Source of the DNA: Nguyenibacter vanlangensis
Lineage (GTDB): Bacteria; Pseudomonadota; Alphaproteobacteria; Acetobacterales; Acetobacteraceae
Direction: 5' to 3'
NCBI RefSeq assembly: GCF_038719015.1
Contig: NZ_CP152276.1
Coordinates: 3,050,001 to 3,114,000, forward strand
Length of the DNA: 64,000 bases
Positions 23,321-31,713 of this stretch are shown piece by piece. The notes beneath the pieces are model-generated. The model had not been told where the DNA came from. It saw only the letters and a program-made list of their open reading frames with translations, and ran no database searches. Both the position numbers and the translations under genes were made by a program. How positions within the stretch are numbered: the stretch's first letter is position 1; every line of letters starts with the position of its first letter.

Positions 23321-26300
23321 TCAGAGCGTCACGTTGACGCCGAAGCGGAAGGCGCGGCCCAGCATGCCGGCTCCTGCCCAGGCCGGGTTGTACAGATATC
23401 CGCCATAGGTACCCAGATCCAGCGGGGGCCTCCAGTTGGCGACATTGTACATGTTGGCATAGGCCGTGAACCGTTTGTTGAAGCGGTAGGCCAGCGTGAG
23501 GTCGATGTCCCAGAAATGGGAAGCATTGCAGCGGATCGGGCTGCCGTCCAACGTCGTTTCGCCCGCGAAGCCGGTGGCGGCCTGCGCGCAGTCGTTGCGC
23601 GTGCCCGGACCGGTATAGTCCTCGGCGGTCAGCTTGTAGCCGCTGGTGTAATAGACGGTCGTGGTCAGCGACAGCTTGTCATAAGTGAAGGTGTTGGCCC
23701 AGTTGGCGCGCCAGCGGGGGGTTCCCGACGCCGAGGTCGTATTGGCCGGTCCGAGCGTGCCCGCGAAACGTTCGGTGCCGAGACCCGGATAGGTGATGTT
23801 GTAGCGGAAGACGTATGTGGCCTCGCCCTTGCTGTACCATTTTATCTTCGACAGCTTGCCCGGCAGCGGGACATTGGCGTCCAGCGCGAGGTCCAGCCCG
23901 TCGGTCACCAGGGTGGCGCCGTTGATGTAGCCGAGATTGACGATCCCGGGACGGGCCATCGCGCCGGGATGGTCCGGATCGGCAACGTCCGGTATGACCG
24001 AGATGCCCGACGGCATGCCGGCGCCGGCATAATACGCCGCCAGGGCCGTGGATTGGTTTGCGGTCGTGATATAATTGTCTTTCTTGATGTAATAATAATC
24101 GACGCTCATGTTGAGCCAGCGTGTCGGCTGAACGACGGCACCGCCGGTGAAGCTGGTCGACAGTTCGGGCTTGACGGCGGGATTGCCGACCGTGTTGAGC
24201 GCCAGGCTGTATGACTGCGCATAGGCGTCCGGCCCCGTGCCCGAGGCATTCGGGTGCTGGGCAAGGAATGCCGCTGCGTTCGGATCGCCGGCCGGGTTGT
24301 AGGTGATGTATCCGATCGTCTGGCTGTTGGTCTCGGCGAAGCTCGGCACGCGGAAGCCCTTCGAGAAGGTGCCGCGTAGCGTGAATTCCTTGACCGGCTT
24401 CACCAGGGCTTCGACCTTGGGCGAGAAATGGTCATACCCGACCGAGTAATTGTCGTAACGGCCGGATACGTCGGCGCTGAAATATTTGACGACCGGGATA
24501 TTCGTTTCGAAGAAGCCGGATTCGACCCAGCGGCTGCCCTTCGCGTAAAATCCGTTGATGCCCATGTACTGGGCGCTCGGATTGCTCGGGTCGTCGGGGT
24601 TGGCGCTGGGGTTGTTCAGAGATTCATACCGAATGTTGCCGCCGATGACCAGGTTGACCATGCCGCCCGGCAGGCGGAACAGGCCCTTCTGCAGGGTCGC
24701 CTCGCCCGAATATTCCGAAGAATCCGAATGCTGCACCGATCGCGGCGCGATCCAGTTGCGGATGGCGGCCGAGTTCTGTGACGGGTCGAGGAAATTATAG
24801 CTGCCATCGTTGATCGCCTGCCGGACGCGGCTGAAGATCGGATAGCCGTTCCGGTCATATTCCAGGTCATCCGTCATGCCGACGAACGATGCGTTATATT
24901 TCCAGTCCGATCCCCAGTTCGAGGGCTCCCACCCCGAAAGGCGGACCGAGCCGCGATAGGCCTGGTTGAACTGGGTGGAACTGGGGTTCAGGTCGCCGAA
25001 CAGATAGAAGATCTGCGCCGGCTGGCCCTGCGCGGCCCATGGATCGTAAGGATTCGGTTGTCCGTTGGACAGCATCGCCGGAAGCGTGATGTTGGCGAAG
25101 TTGATGTCGCCCGAACGGCTTTGCGAGCGGATGCTGACAGGCGCCCCACTGGTGCCCGCGCCCGTATTATAGCTTGTGTTCTGCGCATAGGTGAACATCG
25201 CCGTCAGTTCGGCGCGTTCCCACGGACGGGTGGTGAAATGGGCGGTCGTGCTGATGCGGCGATCTTCGGGGTCGATCACCCGGTAGTTGCCCACCAGGTT
25301 CTGTTCGCACACGGTGTTTGCGAAATTGCCGGTGCTGCCGGGAAAGGCGCCGGCCGGCACATTGTGGGTGGTCAGGTTTCCGCAACCGCCGCCAAGGGGT
25401 TGAAGCCCGCCGAGCGGTGTAAGGGTGCCCCCCGCACCGACCGACACCGGGCGTACGAGCGCCGTGGTGGTCGATCCGATGCCGACGACCGAGCCATCGG
25501 CCTGGATCGCGTTGGGATTGGCGTTATAGCCGCCGATGCCGGTCAGATCGCCGGTATCGTAGGGGTAGCCACGCTGCCGGTTGTACAGCATGTCGTCATT
25601 CTGGTATTCGGCATTGACGTAGAAATTGTAGTTGTCGCGATCGAGGTCGCCATGCCCATAGGTGGCGTAGAGGCGCTGGTGGCCGGCATCGCCCTGGCCG
25701 CTTAAGCCGCCTTCGGCATTGGCTTCGAAACCCTTGATTTCCTTGCGGGTGATGAAGTTGATCACCCCCGCGACGGCATCGGCGCCGTAGGTGGCGGATG
25801 CGCTGTCCTTCTGGACGTCGACCGCCTGCATGATCGACATCGGCATCCAGTTGACGTCGACGAAGTTACGTTCGCCATCGTCGGAAAGCGGATAGTAGGC
25901 CAGGCGTTGTCCGTCCATGAGCACGAGGGTCGAGTCCGTCGTCAGGCCACGCAGCGACGGTGCCGATGCGCCTGCCGCGAAGGCGCCGTTGGAGGAAAAC
26001 GAGGCCGGCAGATTGCCCGAGCCGTTGGAAGCCAATTGCTGCAAAGCCTGCGCCGCCGTGGTGATGCCGCGCATTTGCAGGTCGCGGGTGGTCAGGTGCG
26101 TCATGGGGGAGGCGCTGCGGAAGTTCGGATCGCGGATCAGAGAGCCGGTCACGACGACATTTTCGGCCTCGGCCGGGACCGTCGGTATGGCCGCCGTCTG
26201 CACCATGGCCACCGCATTGGCCGGCCGTGGGGGCGGAACGACGGAAGCAGGTTGCGCAACCGCCGCCGATTTCTGGGCTTTCACGGCCGGCTTGGCATGG

Positions 26301-26437
26301 TGCGTGCGGGCCGCATGCGCATGCGGCGTCGTCGCCGCGTTCTGGGCGAAGGCGGGAGAGAGCGTCCCGCTCATTGCCGTGAAGGCCAAAAGGAAAATAT
26401 TCCGACGCCGAACAGATATGAGGGACGTTTGTTCCAT
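23321..26437 (-). CDS. TonB-dependent outer-membrane receptor
   Basis: A 1038-residue outer-membrane beta-barrel that imports a ligand using TonB energy. A signal peptide (ending near SPAFA) is followed by a His/Ala/Pro-rich linker of about 70 residues, then the plug domain (ENVVVTGSLIRDPNFRSASP, RGLTTDSTLVLMDGQRLAYY, TYGADAVAGVINFITRKEI) and a barrel ending in RAFRFGVNVTL with a terminal Leu. No TonB-box sequence is certain, although EAENVVVTGS may be it. The start at 26437 follows AGGAAACGCACATA. Plug and barrel resemble the large receptors common in acetic acid bacteria and sphingomonads whose ligands are sugars, peptides or siderophores; the ligand here is unknown. A sugar porter gene lies upstream on the same strand. 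Confidence 0.92.
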   Translation of the reverse strand: MEQTSLISVRRRNIFLLAFTAMSGTLSPAFAQNAATTPHAHAARTHHAKPAVKAQKSAAVAQPASVVPPPRPANAVAMVQTAAIPTVPAEAENVVVTGSLIRDPNFRSASPMTHLTTRDLQMRGITTAAQALQQLASNGSGNLPASFSSNGAFAAGASAPSLRGLTTDSTLVLMDGQRLAYYPLSDDGERNFVDVNWMPMSIMQAVDVQKDSASATYGADAVAGVINFITRKEIKGFEANAEGGLSGQGDAGHQRLYATYGHGDLDRDNYNFYVNAEYQNDDMLYNRQRGYPYDTGDLTGIGGYNANPNAIQADGSVVGIGSTTTALVRPVSVGAGGTLTPLGGLQPLGGGCGNLTTHNVPAGAFPGSTGNFANTVCEQNLVGNYRVIDPEDRRISTTAHFTTRPWERAELTAMFTYAQNTSYNTGAGTSGAPVSIRSQSRSGDINFANITLPAMLSNGQPNPYDPWAAQGQPAQIFYLFGDLNPSSTQFNQAYRGSVRLSGWEPSNWGSDWKYNASFVGMTDDLEYDRNGYPIFSRVRQAINDGSYNFLDPSQNSAAIRNWIAPRSVQHSDSSEYSGEATLQKGLFRLPGGMVNLVIGGNIRYESLNNPSANPDDPSNPSAQYMGINGFYAKGSRWVESGFFETNIPVVKYFSADVSGRYDNYSVGYDHFSPKVEALVKPVKEFTLRGTFSKGFRVPSFAETNSQTIGYITYNPAGDPNAAAFLAQHPNASGTGPDAYAQSYSLALNTVGNPAVKPELSTSFTGGAVVQPTRWLNMSVDYYYIKKDNYITTANQSTALAAYYAGAGMPSGISVIPDVADPDHPGAMARPGIVNLGYINGATLVTDGLDLALDANVPLPGKLSKIKWYSKGEATYVFRYNITYPGLGTERFAGTLGPANTTSASGTPRWRANWANTFTYDKLSLTTTVYYTSGYKLTAEDYTGPGTRNDCAQAATGFAGETTLDGSPIRCNASHFWDIDLTLAYRFNKRFTAYANMYNVANWRPPLDLGTYGGYLYNPAWAGAGMLGRAFRFGVNVTL

Positions 26438-26541
26438 TATGTGCGTTTCCTGAAACTTTCGCAACATAATGTAAAATAGAAACAAACAGATATTGTTTCT
26501 TATCCGTTACAAAATATGTCGGCAAAATTTTGTCACGAAAC

Positions 26542-26561
26542 CGGAAAGAGTGCTCTTTCCG
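26542..26561. promoter_or_regulatory. Perfect palindrome upstream of the TonB receptor
   Basis: CGGAAAGAG-TG-CTCTTTCCG is a perfect inverted repeat about 105 bases upstream of the receptor start. A possible operator, or part of a larger repeat with the palindrome at 26575. Confidence 0.45.
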
Positions 26562-26574
26562 CATGATACGGTTC

Positions 26575-26628
26575 TAGTGTCCTGCCCGAGAAATTCTTAT
26601 GAGAATTTCTCGGACCAGCAGGCCACTA
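26575..26628. repeat. Long imperfect palindrome (54 bp)
   Basis: The inner stem CCGAGAAATTCT (26586-26597), loop TATG, AGAATTTCTCGG (26602-26613) is perfect; outer arms TAGTGTCCTGC and GCAGGCCACTA pair with one mismatch. It has no T-run, so it is not a simple rho-independent terminator. It looks like a small inverted-repeat element between the sugar porter and TonB receptor genes. Confidence 0.65.
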
Positions 26629-26701
26629 AAATATTGATTGCCGGAGCGTCATCCGATCGGGAACGAACGGGGCGGCGCGGTGCCGGCGCCGCCCCCGTTC
26701 G

Positions 26702-28120
26702 TCACGGCGCGTGATGCCGGGCGCGGCCCAGGTCGCGCAGCGGTACGCCGGCCATCAGGCGCTGTTCGATCGCTTCCAGCGTCATGCCCTTGGTTTCCGG
26801 CACGAACAGCCAGGTCAGGACGATGAACAGGGCGTTGAAGGCGGCGAACAGGCCGAAGGTCATGCCCCCGCCCAGCGCGTGCAGCAGCGACAGGAAGGTT
26901 GCGCCGACCGCCATGTTGCTGAGCCAGTTGGTCAGCGTCGAGAAGGCGATGCCCAGGTCGCGGCCCTTGAGGGGCTGGACCTCGGAACACAGGACCCAGA
27001 TCAGCGGGCCGGCCGACATGGCGAAGCCGGTGATGTAGACCAGCAGCATGAAGACGGCGAGGATCTGCGTCGTCTGACTGGCGACGCCGTGGCCGATGAC
27101 CAGGCCCAGCGTGCCCATGCCCAGGGTCATGACGATGAAGCCGGTATAGAGGATCGGCTTGCGTCCCCAGCGATCGACCAGCCCGACGGCCACGAAGGTC
27201 GCCAGCATGTTCACCAACCCGACGATGGCGGTGCACCAGAGCTGCGCGGTGCCGGAGAAGCCGGCCAGCGCGAAGATGCGCGGCGCGTAGTACATGACCA
27301 CGTTGATGCCGGCCAGTTGCTGCATGATCTGCAGCAGGATGCCCAGCGCCACCGAGCGGCGGAAATTGCGGTTGTGGCGCAGCATCTCGAAGCCGCGCTG
27401 CTTCTGCTGAAGCTGCAGGCCGATGTCGCGGACCTCGCGCGAGGCGTCCTGCGGGTTGGACCGCAGGGTGCGCAGGACGTCCAGTGCCTCCTGCCGGCGG
27501 CCCTTCATCATCAGCCAGCGCGGGCTGTAGGGCAGGAACAGCACGCCGACCAGGAACAGGGCGGCGGGCACGGCGACGATGCCGAACATCCAGCGCCAGT
27601 TTCCGGAATAGCTGAACAGCGTGTCGCTGAGAAAGGCGAGGAAGATGCCCACCGTGATCATGAGCTGGTAGGTCGAGATCATCGCGCCGCGCACCTTCTC
27701 GCCCGCGATCTCGGACAGATAGAGCGGCGCGGTGAAGGCGGCGATGCCGATCGCCAGGCCCATGACGGCGCGGCCCGCGATCAGGGTGGCGGTGGACCAG
27801 GCCAGCGCGCAGGCCAGCGAGCCGGCCACGAACACGGCGGCGCCGATGACCAGCGAGCGCTTGCGCCCGATATGGTGGGACATCCAGCCGGCCATCAGGG
27901 CGCCGACCGCGGCCCCCGCCATCATGGCGCTGACGATCCATTGCTGCGCGATCAGCGAGGCGTGGAATTCGCGGGTGACGAAATCCAGCGCGCCGGAAAT
28001 GACGCCGATATCCAGGCCGGACATCAGCCCGGCCAGGGCGGCCAGGCAGCCGACGACGATCGAGCGCACATGGACGGACTCGGACGGGGCGTGCCGCGGG
28101 GACGGCGCGGAAGCATTCAT
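26702..28120 (-). CDS. Sugar porter, major facilitator superfamily (12 TM)
   Basis: A 472-residue inner-membrane sugar:proton symporter of the XylE/GalP type. Sugar-porter signatures are present: GLDIGVISGAL in TM1, GWMSHHIGRKRSLVIGA between TM2 and TM3, YLSEIAGEKVRGAMIS, FLPYSPRWLMMKGR in the central loop, QIMQQLAGINVVMYYAP in TM7, DRWGRKPIL, and VPETKGMTLEAIE at the C-terminus. The start at 28120 follows AAGGAACCG. AT-rich sequence upstream holds repeated TATTATCGTT motifs, so regulation is likely. Adjacency to a TonB-type receptor suggests joint uptake of one compound. Exact sugar unknown. Confidence 0.93.
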   Translation of the reverse strand: MNASAPSPRHAPSESVHVRSIVVGCLAALAGLMSGLDIGVISGALDFVTREFHASLIAQQWIVSAMMAGAAVGALMAGWMSHHIGRKRSLVIGAAVFVAGSLACALAWSTATLIAGRAVMGLAIGIAAFTAPLYLSEIAGEKVRGAMISTYQLMITVGIFLAFLSDTLFSYSGNWRWMFGIVAVPAALFLVGVLFLPYSPRWLMMKGRRQEALDVLRTLRSNPQDASREVRDIGLQLQQKQRGFEMLRHNRNFRRSVALGILLQIMQQLAGINVVMYYAPRIFALAGFSGTAQLWCTAIVGLVNMLATFVAVGLVDRWGRKPILYTGFIVMTLGMGTLGLVIGHGVASQTTQILAVFMLLVYITGFAMSAGPLIWVLCSEVQPLKGRDLGIAFSTLTNWLSNMAVGATFLSLLHALGGGMTFGLFAAFNALFIVLTWLFVPETKGMTLEAIEQRLMAGVPLRDLGRARHHAP

Positions 28121-28164
28121 GCCGGACGGTTCCTTACGTTTATTATTTACTAACGTTTCTTATC

Positions 28165-28189
28165 TATTATCGTTTAGTTTATTATCGTT
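28165..28189 (-). promoter_or_regulatory. AT-rich direct repeats upstream of the sugar porter
   Basis: TATTATCGTT occurs at 28165-28174 and 28180-28189, 15 bases apart (the reverse complement AACGATAATA reads towards the porter gene). Related AACGTT sequences lie on both sides (28152 and 28209 regions). The tract is far more AT-rich than its surroundings; a likely promoter with regulator sites 45-70 bases upstream of the porter start. Confidence 0.4.
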
Positions 28190-28283
28190 GAATTGTTGTT
28201 GGTCTTGTTAACGTTTTTGTTTGTCAGTTTCGTACAGGCGTGTGGCCCTGGCGTGTCAATTCGGCGTGATCGGGCGGACACGA

Positions 28284-29279
28284 TCAGGCGAAGGCGGCGC
28301 GCACTTCTCCAACGATCATGCCGTTCCAGTTGCGCATGCTGTGCCGTGTCAGGCCGGCCAACACCATATTGTCACGATTTTCGGGCCCAAGGAAGCGGAT
28401 CAGCAGGGCGGCCATCGCGACCTCGGCCGCGCGGGGGGCGCCGTCATGGCATTTCACCGCGATGCCCAGCCCCTGTTCGGGCAGGGCGGCGGCCATGATG
28501 CCCTCGGCCCCCATCTTGCTGAACACGGCGGGGCCCAGGGCCTGCATCAGTACCGTGTCGAAGCGGTTGGTGCCGCCGACCATGAACGGGGCGGCGGCGA
28601 CCGCCGCGCGCAGCCGCGCCGCCGCGCGCGCGCGTTCGGCGCCGAGGCCCACGCCGCTGCCGAACCGGGCGAAACCGTGGGCCAGCGCGCGCAGCGGGAT
28701 GGCGTAGGTGGGGATCGAGCAGCCGTCGATGCCGCGATTGTCGGGCCCGTGGGGGGCGCCGGTCACGTCGGCCAGGGCGGCCGTGACCTCACGCATGATC
28801 GGGTGTTCGGGGTGGATATAGCCGGTGCTGTCCTGGCCCTGGTCGCACGCCAGGCAGATGAAGCCGGCATGCTTGCCCGAACAATTATTGTGCAGGGCCG
28901 ACGGGCCCCGCCCCGTCCCGGCCAGGGCGCGGGCGGCGCCGTCGTCCACCGGCCAGTGGACGCCGCATTCCAGGCAGGCCGCGTCGCGCCCGGCGCGGGC
29001 CAGCATGCGCGACGCCGCCGCGACATGGGCGGGCTCGCCGGTATGCGACGCGCAGGCCAGGGCCAGTTCCTCGTCCCCCAGCCCGAGCCGGGCGGCGGCG
29101 CCGCTTTCGACCAGCGGCAGGGCCAGGAAGGATTTGACCGCCGAGCGCGGATAGGTCGGGCGCTCGGCGTCGCCCAGGGCGAAGACCACCCGGCCCGCCG
29201 CGTCCACGACGACGGCGCTGCCGGCATGACGGGATTCCACGCGGTCTCCGCGCGTGGCCTCGGCGATGATCGTGTCCAT
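28284..29279 (-). CDS. L-asparaginase of the Rhizobium (class 3, ReAII/ReAV) type
   Basis: A 331-residue serine-beta-lactamase-like asparaginase that hydrolyses asparagine to aspartate and ammonia; not related to EcAI/EcAII-type enzymes. The catalytic S-x-x-K is Ser46-Ala-Val-Lys49 in PRSAVKSF. The zinc-binding region is LHNNCSGKHAGF (Cys and Lys), and the second conserved cysteine is in DGCSIPTYA. ASHTGEP and GTNRFDT are other family blocks. By homology with Rhizobium etli ReAV the three Cys/Lys positions matter for activity. Transcribed away from the sugar porter; no close partner gene is evident. Confidence 0.9.
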   Translation of the reverse strand: MDTIIAEATRGDRVESRHAGSAVVVDAAGRVVFALGDAERPTYPRSAVKSFLALPLVESGAAARLGLGDEELALACASHTGEPAHVAAASRMLARAGRDAACLECGVHWPVDDGAARALAGTGRGPSALHNNCSGKHAGFICLACDQGQDSTGYIHPEHPIMREVTAALADVTGAPHGPDNRGIDGCSIPTYAIPLRALAHGFARFGSGVGLGAERARAAARLRAAVAAAPFMVGGTNRFDTVLMQALGPAVFSKMGAEGIMAAALPEQGLGIAVKCHDGAPRAAEVAMAALLIRFLGPENRDNMVLAGLTRHSMRNWNGMIVGEVRAAFA

Positions 29280-29310
29280 CCGGAAGATCCTCTGGGGTCG
29301 GACGGCGGGG

Positions 29311-30186
29311 TCAGCCGCCGGTCAGGAAATAGCAGGGCGTGCCGGAGCTGCGGGTCGAGTCCGGGTCGTCCTCGATCAGGTCGTCGACCATGAAGCGCTT
29401 CAGCCGCAGCACCACGATGCCGGCAGCCGCGTCGTCCAGCAGGTCGGCATCGTCTGCCAGCAGCGACAGCCAATAGGGCACGCCCCCGCGTTCGGTCAGC
29501 AGCAGCGGATCGCGCCGGCTGAGCGTCAGCCCGTCGCGCAGCATCGCGTCGGCCCGCTGCGCGCCGGCGATGTGGTACAGGAAGGAATCCGGCGGGTCGG
29601 AGGGCTGCAGGCCGCGATGATGCACGCGGGTCAGTTGGACCGTGTCGGCGTCGAGATGCGTCACCTGCCGCCGGGGGGCGGGCGGCTCGGCCGGGCCGTG
29701 GGGGGCGCGATCGGATACGGGCACGGGCACGGACACGGGTAGGGGCGCGGCCGGGCGGGCGAACAGGTCGTCCTGGCCGGGGACGGGGCCGGGGACGGGG
29801 GCGACGACGGGGGCGGCGCCGCGCCGCGGCCGGGGGGAACGGGCGGCCTGCTGCTCGGCGATGGCGGGCAGTTTCAACTGGTCGAGGCCTAGGCGGGGGC
29901 CCAGGCGGGGGCCCAGGCGGGGGCCAAGCCGGGTACGTGCCATGTCGATGCTTCCTTGCAGCGCGGCCGCATGGGGCGGCGCAGCCGTTGGGGCCGGGGC
30001 CGGCAGATAGGCGGCCAGGTCCCGGCAGCCCTGCCGGCGCCAGAACAGGGCCATGGCGCGCGTGGCGTCGGGGGCGGCGATCCGCGCCACGACGCGTCCG
30101 TCCGCGTCTTCGATCCGGAACAGCGTGCGGGTCTTGTCGGAAGGTGCAAGGACGCTGGGCCTTGCCTTGAAGCCGTGTCTCACCAT
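29311..30186 (-). CDS. Unrecognised protein with LGPR tandem repeat and possible ADP-ribosyltransferase-like C-terminus
   Basis: A 291-residue protein that I cannot assign. The N-terminus (TLFRIEDADGRVVARIAAPDATRAMALFWRRQG) looks like a small globular domain. The middle is low-complexity Pro/Ala/Arg sequence with RLGPRLGPRLGPRLG (residues about 86-100), encoded by a 12-base DNA repeat that reads GGGGGCCCAGGC. The C-terminal about 100 residues (FLYHIAGAQRADAMLRDGLT, then LLLTERGGVPYWLSLLADDAD and FMVDDLIEDDPDS) recall the LYH...GL...pattern of KptA/ART-like folds; this is a weak inference. The frame is open to its stop, with codon use like its neighbours, so it is probably real. It is convergent with nothing and precedes zur on the same strand side. 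Confidence 0.65.
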   Translation of the reverse strand: MVRHGFKARPSVLAPSDKTRTLFRIEDADGRVVARIAAPDATRAMALFWRRQGCRDLAAYLPAPAPTAAPPHAAALQGSIDMARTRLGPRLGPRLGPRLGLDQLKLPAIAEQQAARSPRPRRGAAPVVAPVPGPVPGQDDLFARPAAPLPVSVPVPVSDRAPHGPAEPPAPRRQVTHLDADTVQLTRVHHRGLQPSDPPDSFLYHIAGAQRADAMLRDGLTLSRRDPLLLTERGGVPYWLSLLADDADLLDDAAAGIVVLRLKRFMVDDLIEDDPDSTRSSGTPCYFLTGG

Positions 30187-30217
30187 GTCGCCGATTGTAG
30201 CCGGATATGCCGGGAAG

Positions 30218-30697
30218 TCACCCGTGGCAGGCGGCGCACAGCCCTTCGGCCTCGACCGTCGAATGGCGGACCGTAAAGCCGATGGCGCGCGTCGCCGCGA
30301 CCAGGGCGGCGACGATCTGGCGGTCGTCCAGCTCGGTCACCTGGCCGCAGCCGGTGCAGATCAGGAATTGCGCGGCATGCAGGTGGCAGGCGCCGTCGTT
30401 GTCGGCGTCGAGCGCATGGGTGCAGCCGACGAAGGCCGACAGGCGTTCGATCTTGTGGATCAGCCCCTGTTCCAGCAGGAAATCCAGAGCGCGATAGACG
30501 GTGGGCGGGGCCGCGCCCTTCTTGTCGGTGCGCAGCCCGTCCAGCAATTCATAGGCGCCGACCGGGCGCGCGGCGTCGAGCACCAGCCCCAGCACCTGCC
30601 GCCGCAGATCGGTCAGCCGCGAGCCGCGCGCGGCGCAGATATGCGCCGCAACGTCCAGCCATGCCTCGGTTTTTTCAGCGAAGATCCGTTCCGTCAT
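30218..30697 (-). CDS. zur: Zinc uptake regulator Zur (Fur family)
   Basis: A 159-residue Fur-family repressor. The winged helix is in LTDLRRQVLGLVLDAARPVGAYELLDGL and PTVYRALDFLLEQGLIHKIERL; the metal-binding core has GCTHALDADNDGACHLHAAQFLICTGCGQV and a C-terminal CAACHG. The Cys pairs C-T-G-C and C-A-A-C form the structural zinc site typical of Zur. Start at 30697 gives the usual length; an in-frame ATG at 30736 gives a non-conserved extension. It is divergent from znuACB with a Zur-box-like palindrome in the gap, so autoregulation together with control of zinc uptake is expected. Confidence 0.93.
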   Translation of the reverse strand: MTERIFAEKTEAWLDVAAHICAARGSRLTDLRRQVLGLVLDAARPVGAYELLDGLRTDKKGAAPPTVYRALDFLLEQGLIHKIERLSAFVGCTHALDADNDGACHLHAAQFLICTGCGQVTELDDRQIVAALVAATRAIGFTVRHSTVEAEGLCAACHG

Positions 30698-30771
30698 GCC
30701 GGTTCGCGCTGTGCCTCCTGTGCCCCCGGTTTCCATACGCCGGAAAGCGCGCTATATGAAGACTGGATATT

Positions 30772-30786
30772 TGTTACATTATAACA
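30772..30786. promoter_or_regulatory. Zur-box-like palindrome
   Basis: TGTTACATTATAACA: arms TGTTA/TAACA around a 5-base centre, very close to the Zur consensus built on TGTTATAxTATAACA. It lies between zur and znuA, 75 bases before the zur start on one side and 33 bases before the znuA start on the other. Confidence 0.75.
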
Positions 30787-30819
30787 TATTCAACCCCCTC
30801 ACCCGTTCGGTCGCCCGCT

Positions 30820-31713
30820 GTGCCAGCCTGTCTTGCCCCTTTCCGTCGTGCCGGTTCGTTCTGTGCAATCCTGCTGGCGCTGCTGGCGGGCGGGGCGGCC
30901 GCGGCGCGGGCGCAGCCGGTCGCGGTCGTGGCGGCCGAGGCGGTGTGGGGGGACATCGCGCGCCAGGTCGGCGGCCCGGACGTGGCGGTCGGCAGCATCC
31001 TGACCAATCCGGCCACCGATCCGCATCTGTTCGAGGCCAGCCCGTCGGACGGGCGACGGGTGGGGGCCGCGCGGATCGTGATCGCCAACGGCGCGGGCTA
31101 TGACGGCTGGATCGACCGGCTGGCCGCCGGCGACGCCCGCCCCGTGATGCTGAACGTGGCGCGGCTGGCCGGCTGGCGCGACGGCGAGAACGTGCATTTC
31201 TGGTATGACCTGGCGGACGTGCGGGCCTTTGCCACCGCCTTCGCCGCCGCCTGCGCGGAGATCGTGCCCGCGCATCGCGCGGCGCTGCAGGCGCGGCTGG
31301 CGCTGTTCCTGGGCACGCTTGCGCCGCTGCAGGCGCGGATCGACGCGCTGCGGGCGCGCTATGGCGGCACGCCGGTCGCGGCGTCAGAGCCGATTTTCGG
31401 CCTGATGGCCCGGGGGACGGGGCTGGCGATGCGCGACGAGGGGTTCCAGCACGCGGTGATGAACGACACCGATCCCGCACCCTCGGAAGTGGCGGGATTC
31501 GAGGAGGACCTGACGCGGCGGCGGGTCAGGGTGCTGATCGTGAACGCGCAGACGGCGGGGCCGGCGACGGACCGGCTGGAGACGCTGGCGGGAGAAGCGG
31601 GGATTCCGGTGCTGCAGGTCGCGGAATGCCTGCCGCCGGGCATGCGCTACCAGGACTGGATCGCGGGCACATTGGACCGGCTGGCGCGGGCGCTGGCGGG
31701 GAAGGCGGCGTGA
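30820..31713 (+). CDS. znuA: Zinc ABC transporter, substrate-binding protein
   Basis: A 297-residue periplasmic solute-binding protein of cluster A-I. A signal peptide (ILLALLAGGAAAARAQP) is followed by VVAAEAVWGDIARQVGG, NPATDPHLFEASPSD (one zinc-ligand histidine in DPH), the HFWYD segment (second His), EPIFGLMARG and EVAGFEEDLTRRRVRVLI. The His-rich loop of E. coli ZnuA is absent, and a third histidine is not obvious, since EPIFG takes the place of a His-containing motif; affinity or metal choice may differ. GTG at 30820 is the best start. Overlaps znuC by 4 bases (GTGA). Confidence 0.9.
   Translation: MPACLAPFRRAGSFCAILLALLAGGAAAARAQPVAVVAAEAVWGDIARQVGGPDVAVGSILTNPATDPHLFEASPSDGRRVGAARIVIANGAGYDGWIDRLAAGDARPVMLNVARLAGWRDGENVHFWYDLADVRAFATAFAAACAEIVPAHRAALQARLALFLGTLAPLQARIDALRARYGGTPVAASEPIFGLMARGTGLAMRDEGFQHAVMNDTDPAPSEVAGFEEDLTRRRVRVLIVNAQTAGPATDRLETLAGEAGIPVLQVAECLPPGMRYQDWIAGTLDRLARALAGKAA

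Noticed and set aside
29880..29940. CRISPR-like short repeats
   Set aside because: The 12-base GC-rich units are contiguous and lie in frame within a coding region (LGPR repeat); there are no spacers or cas genes.
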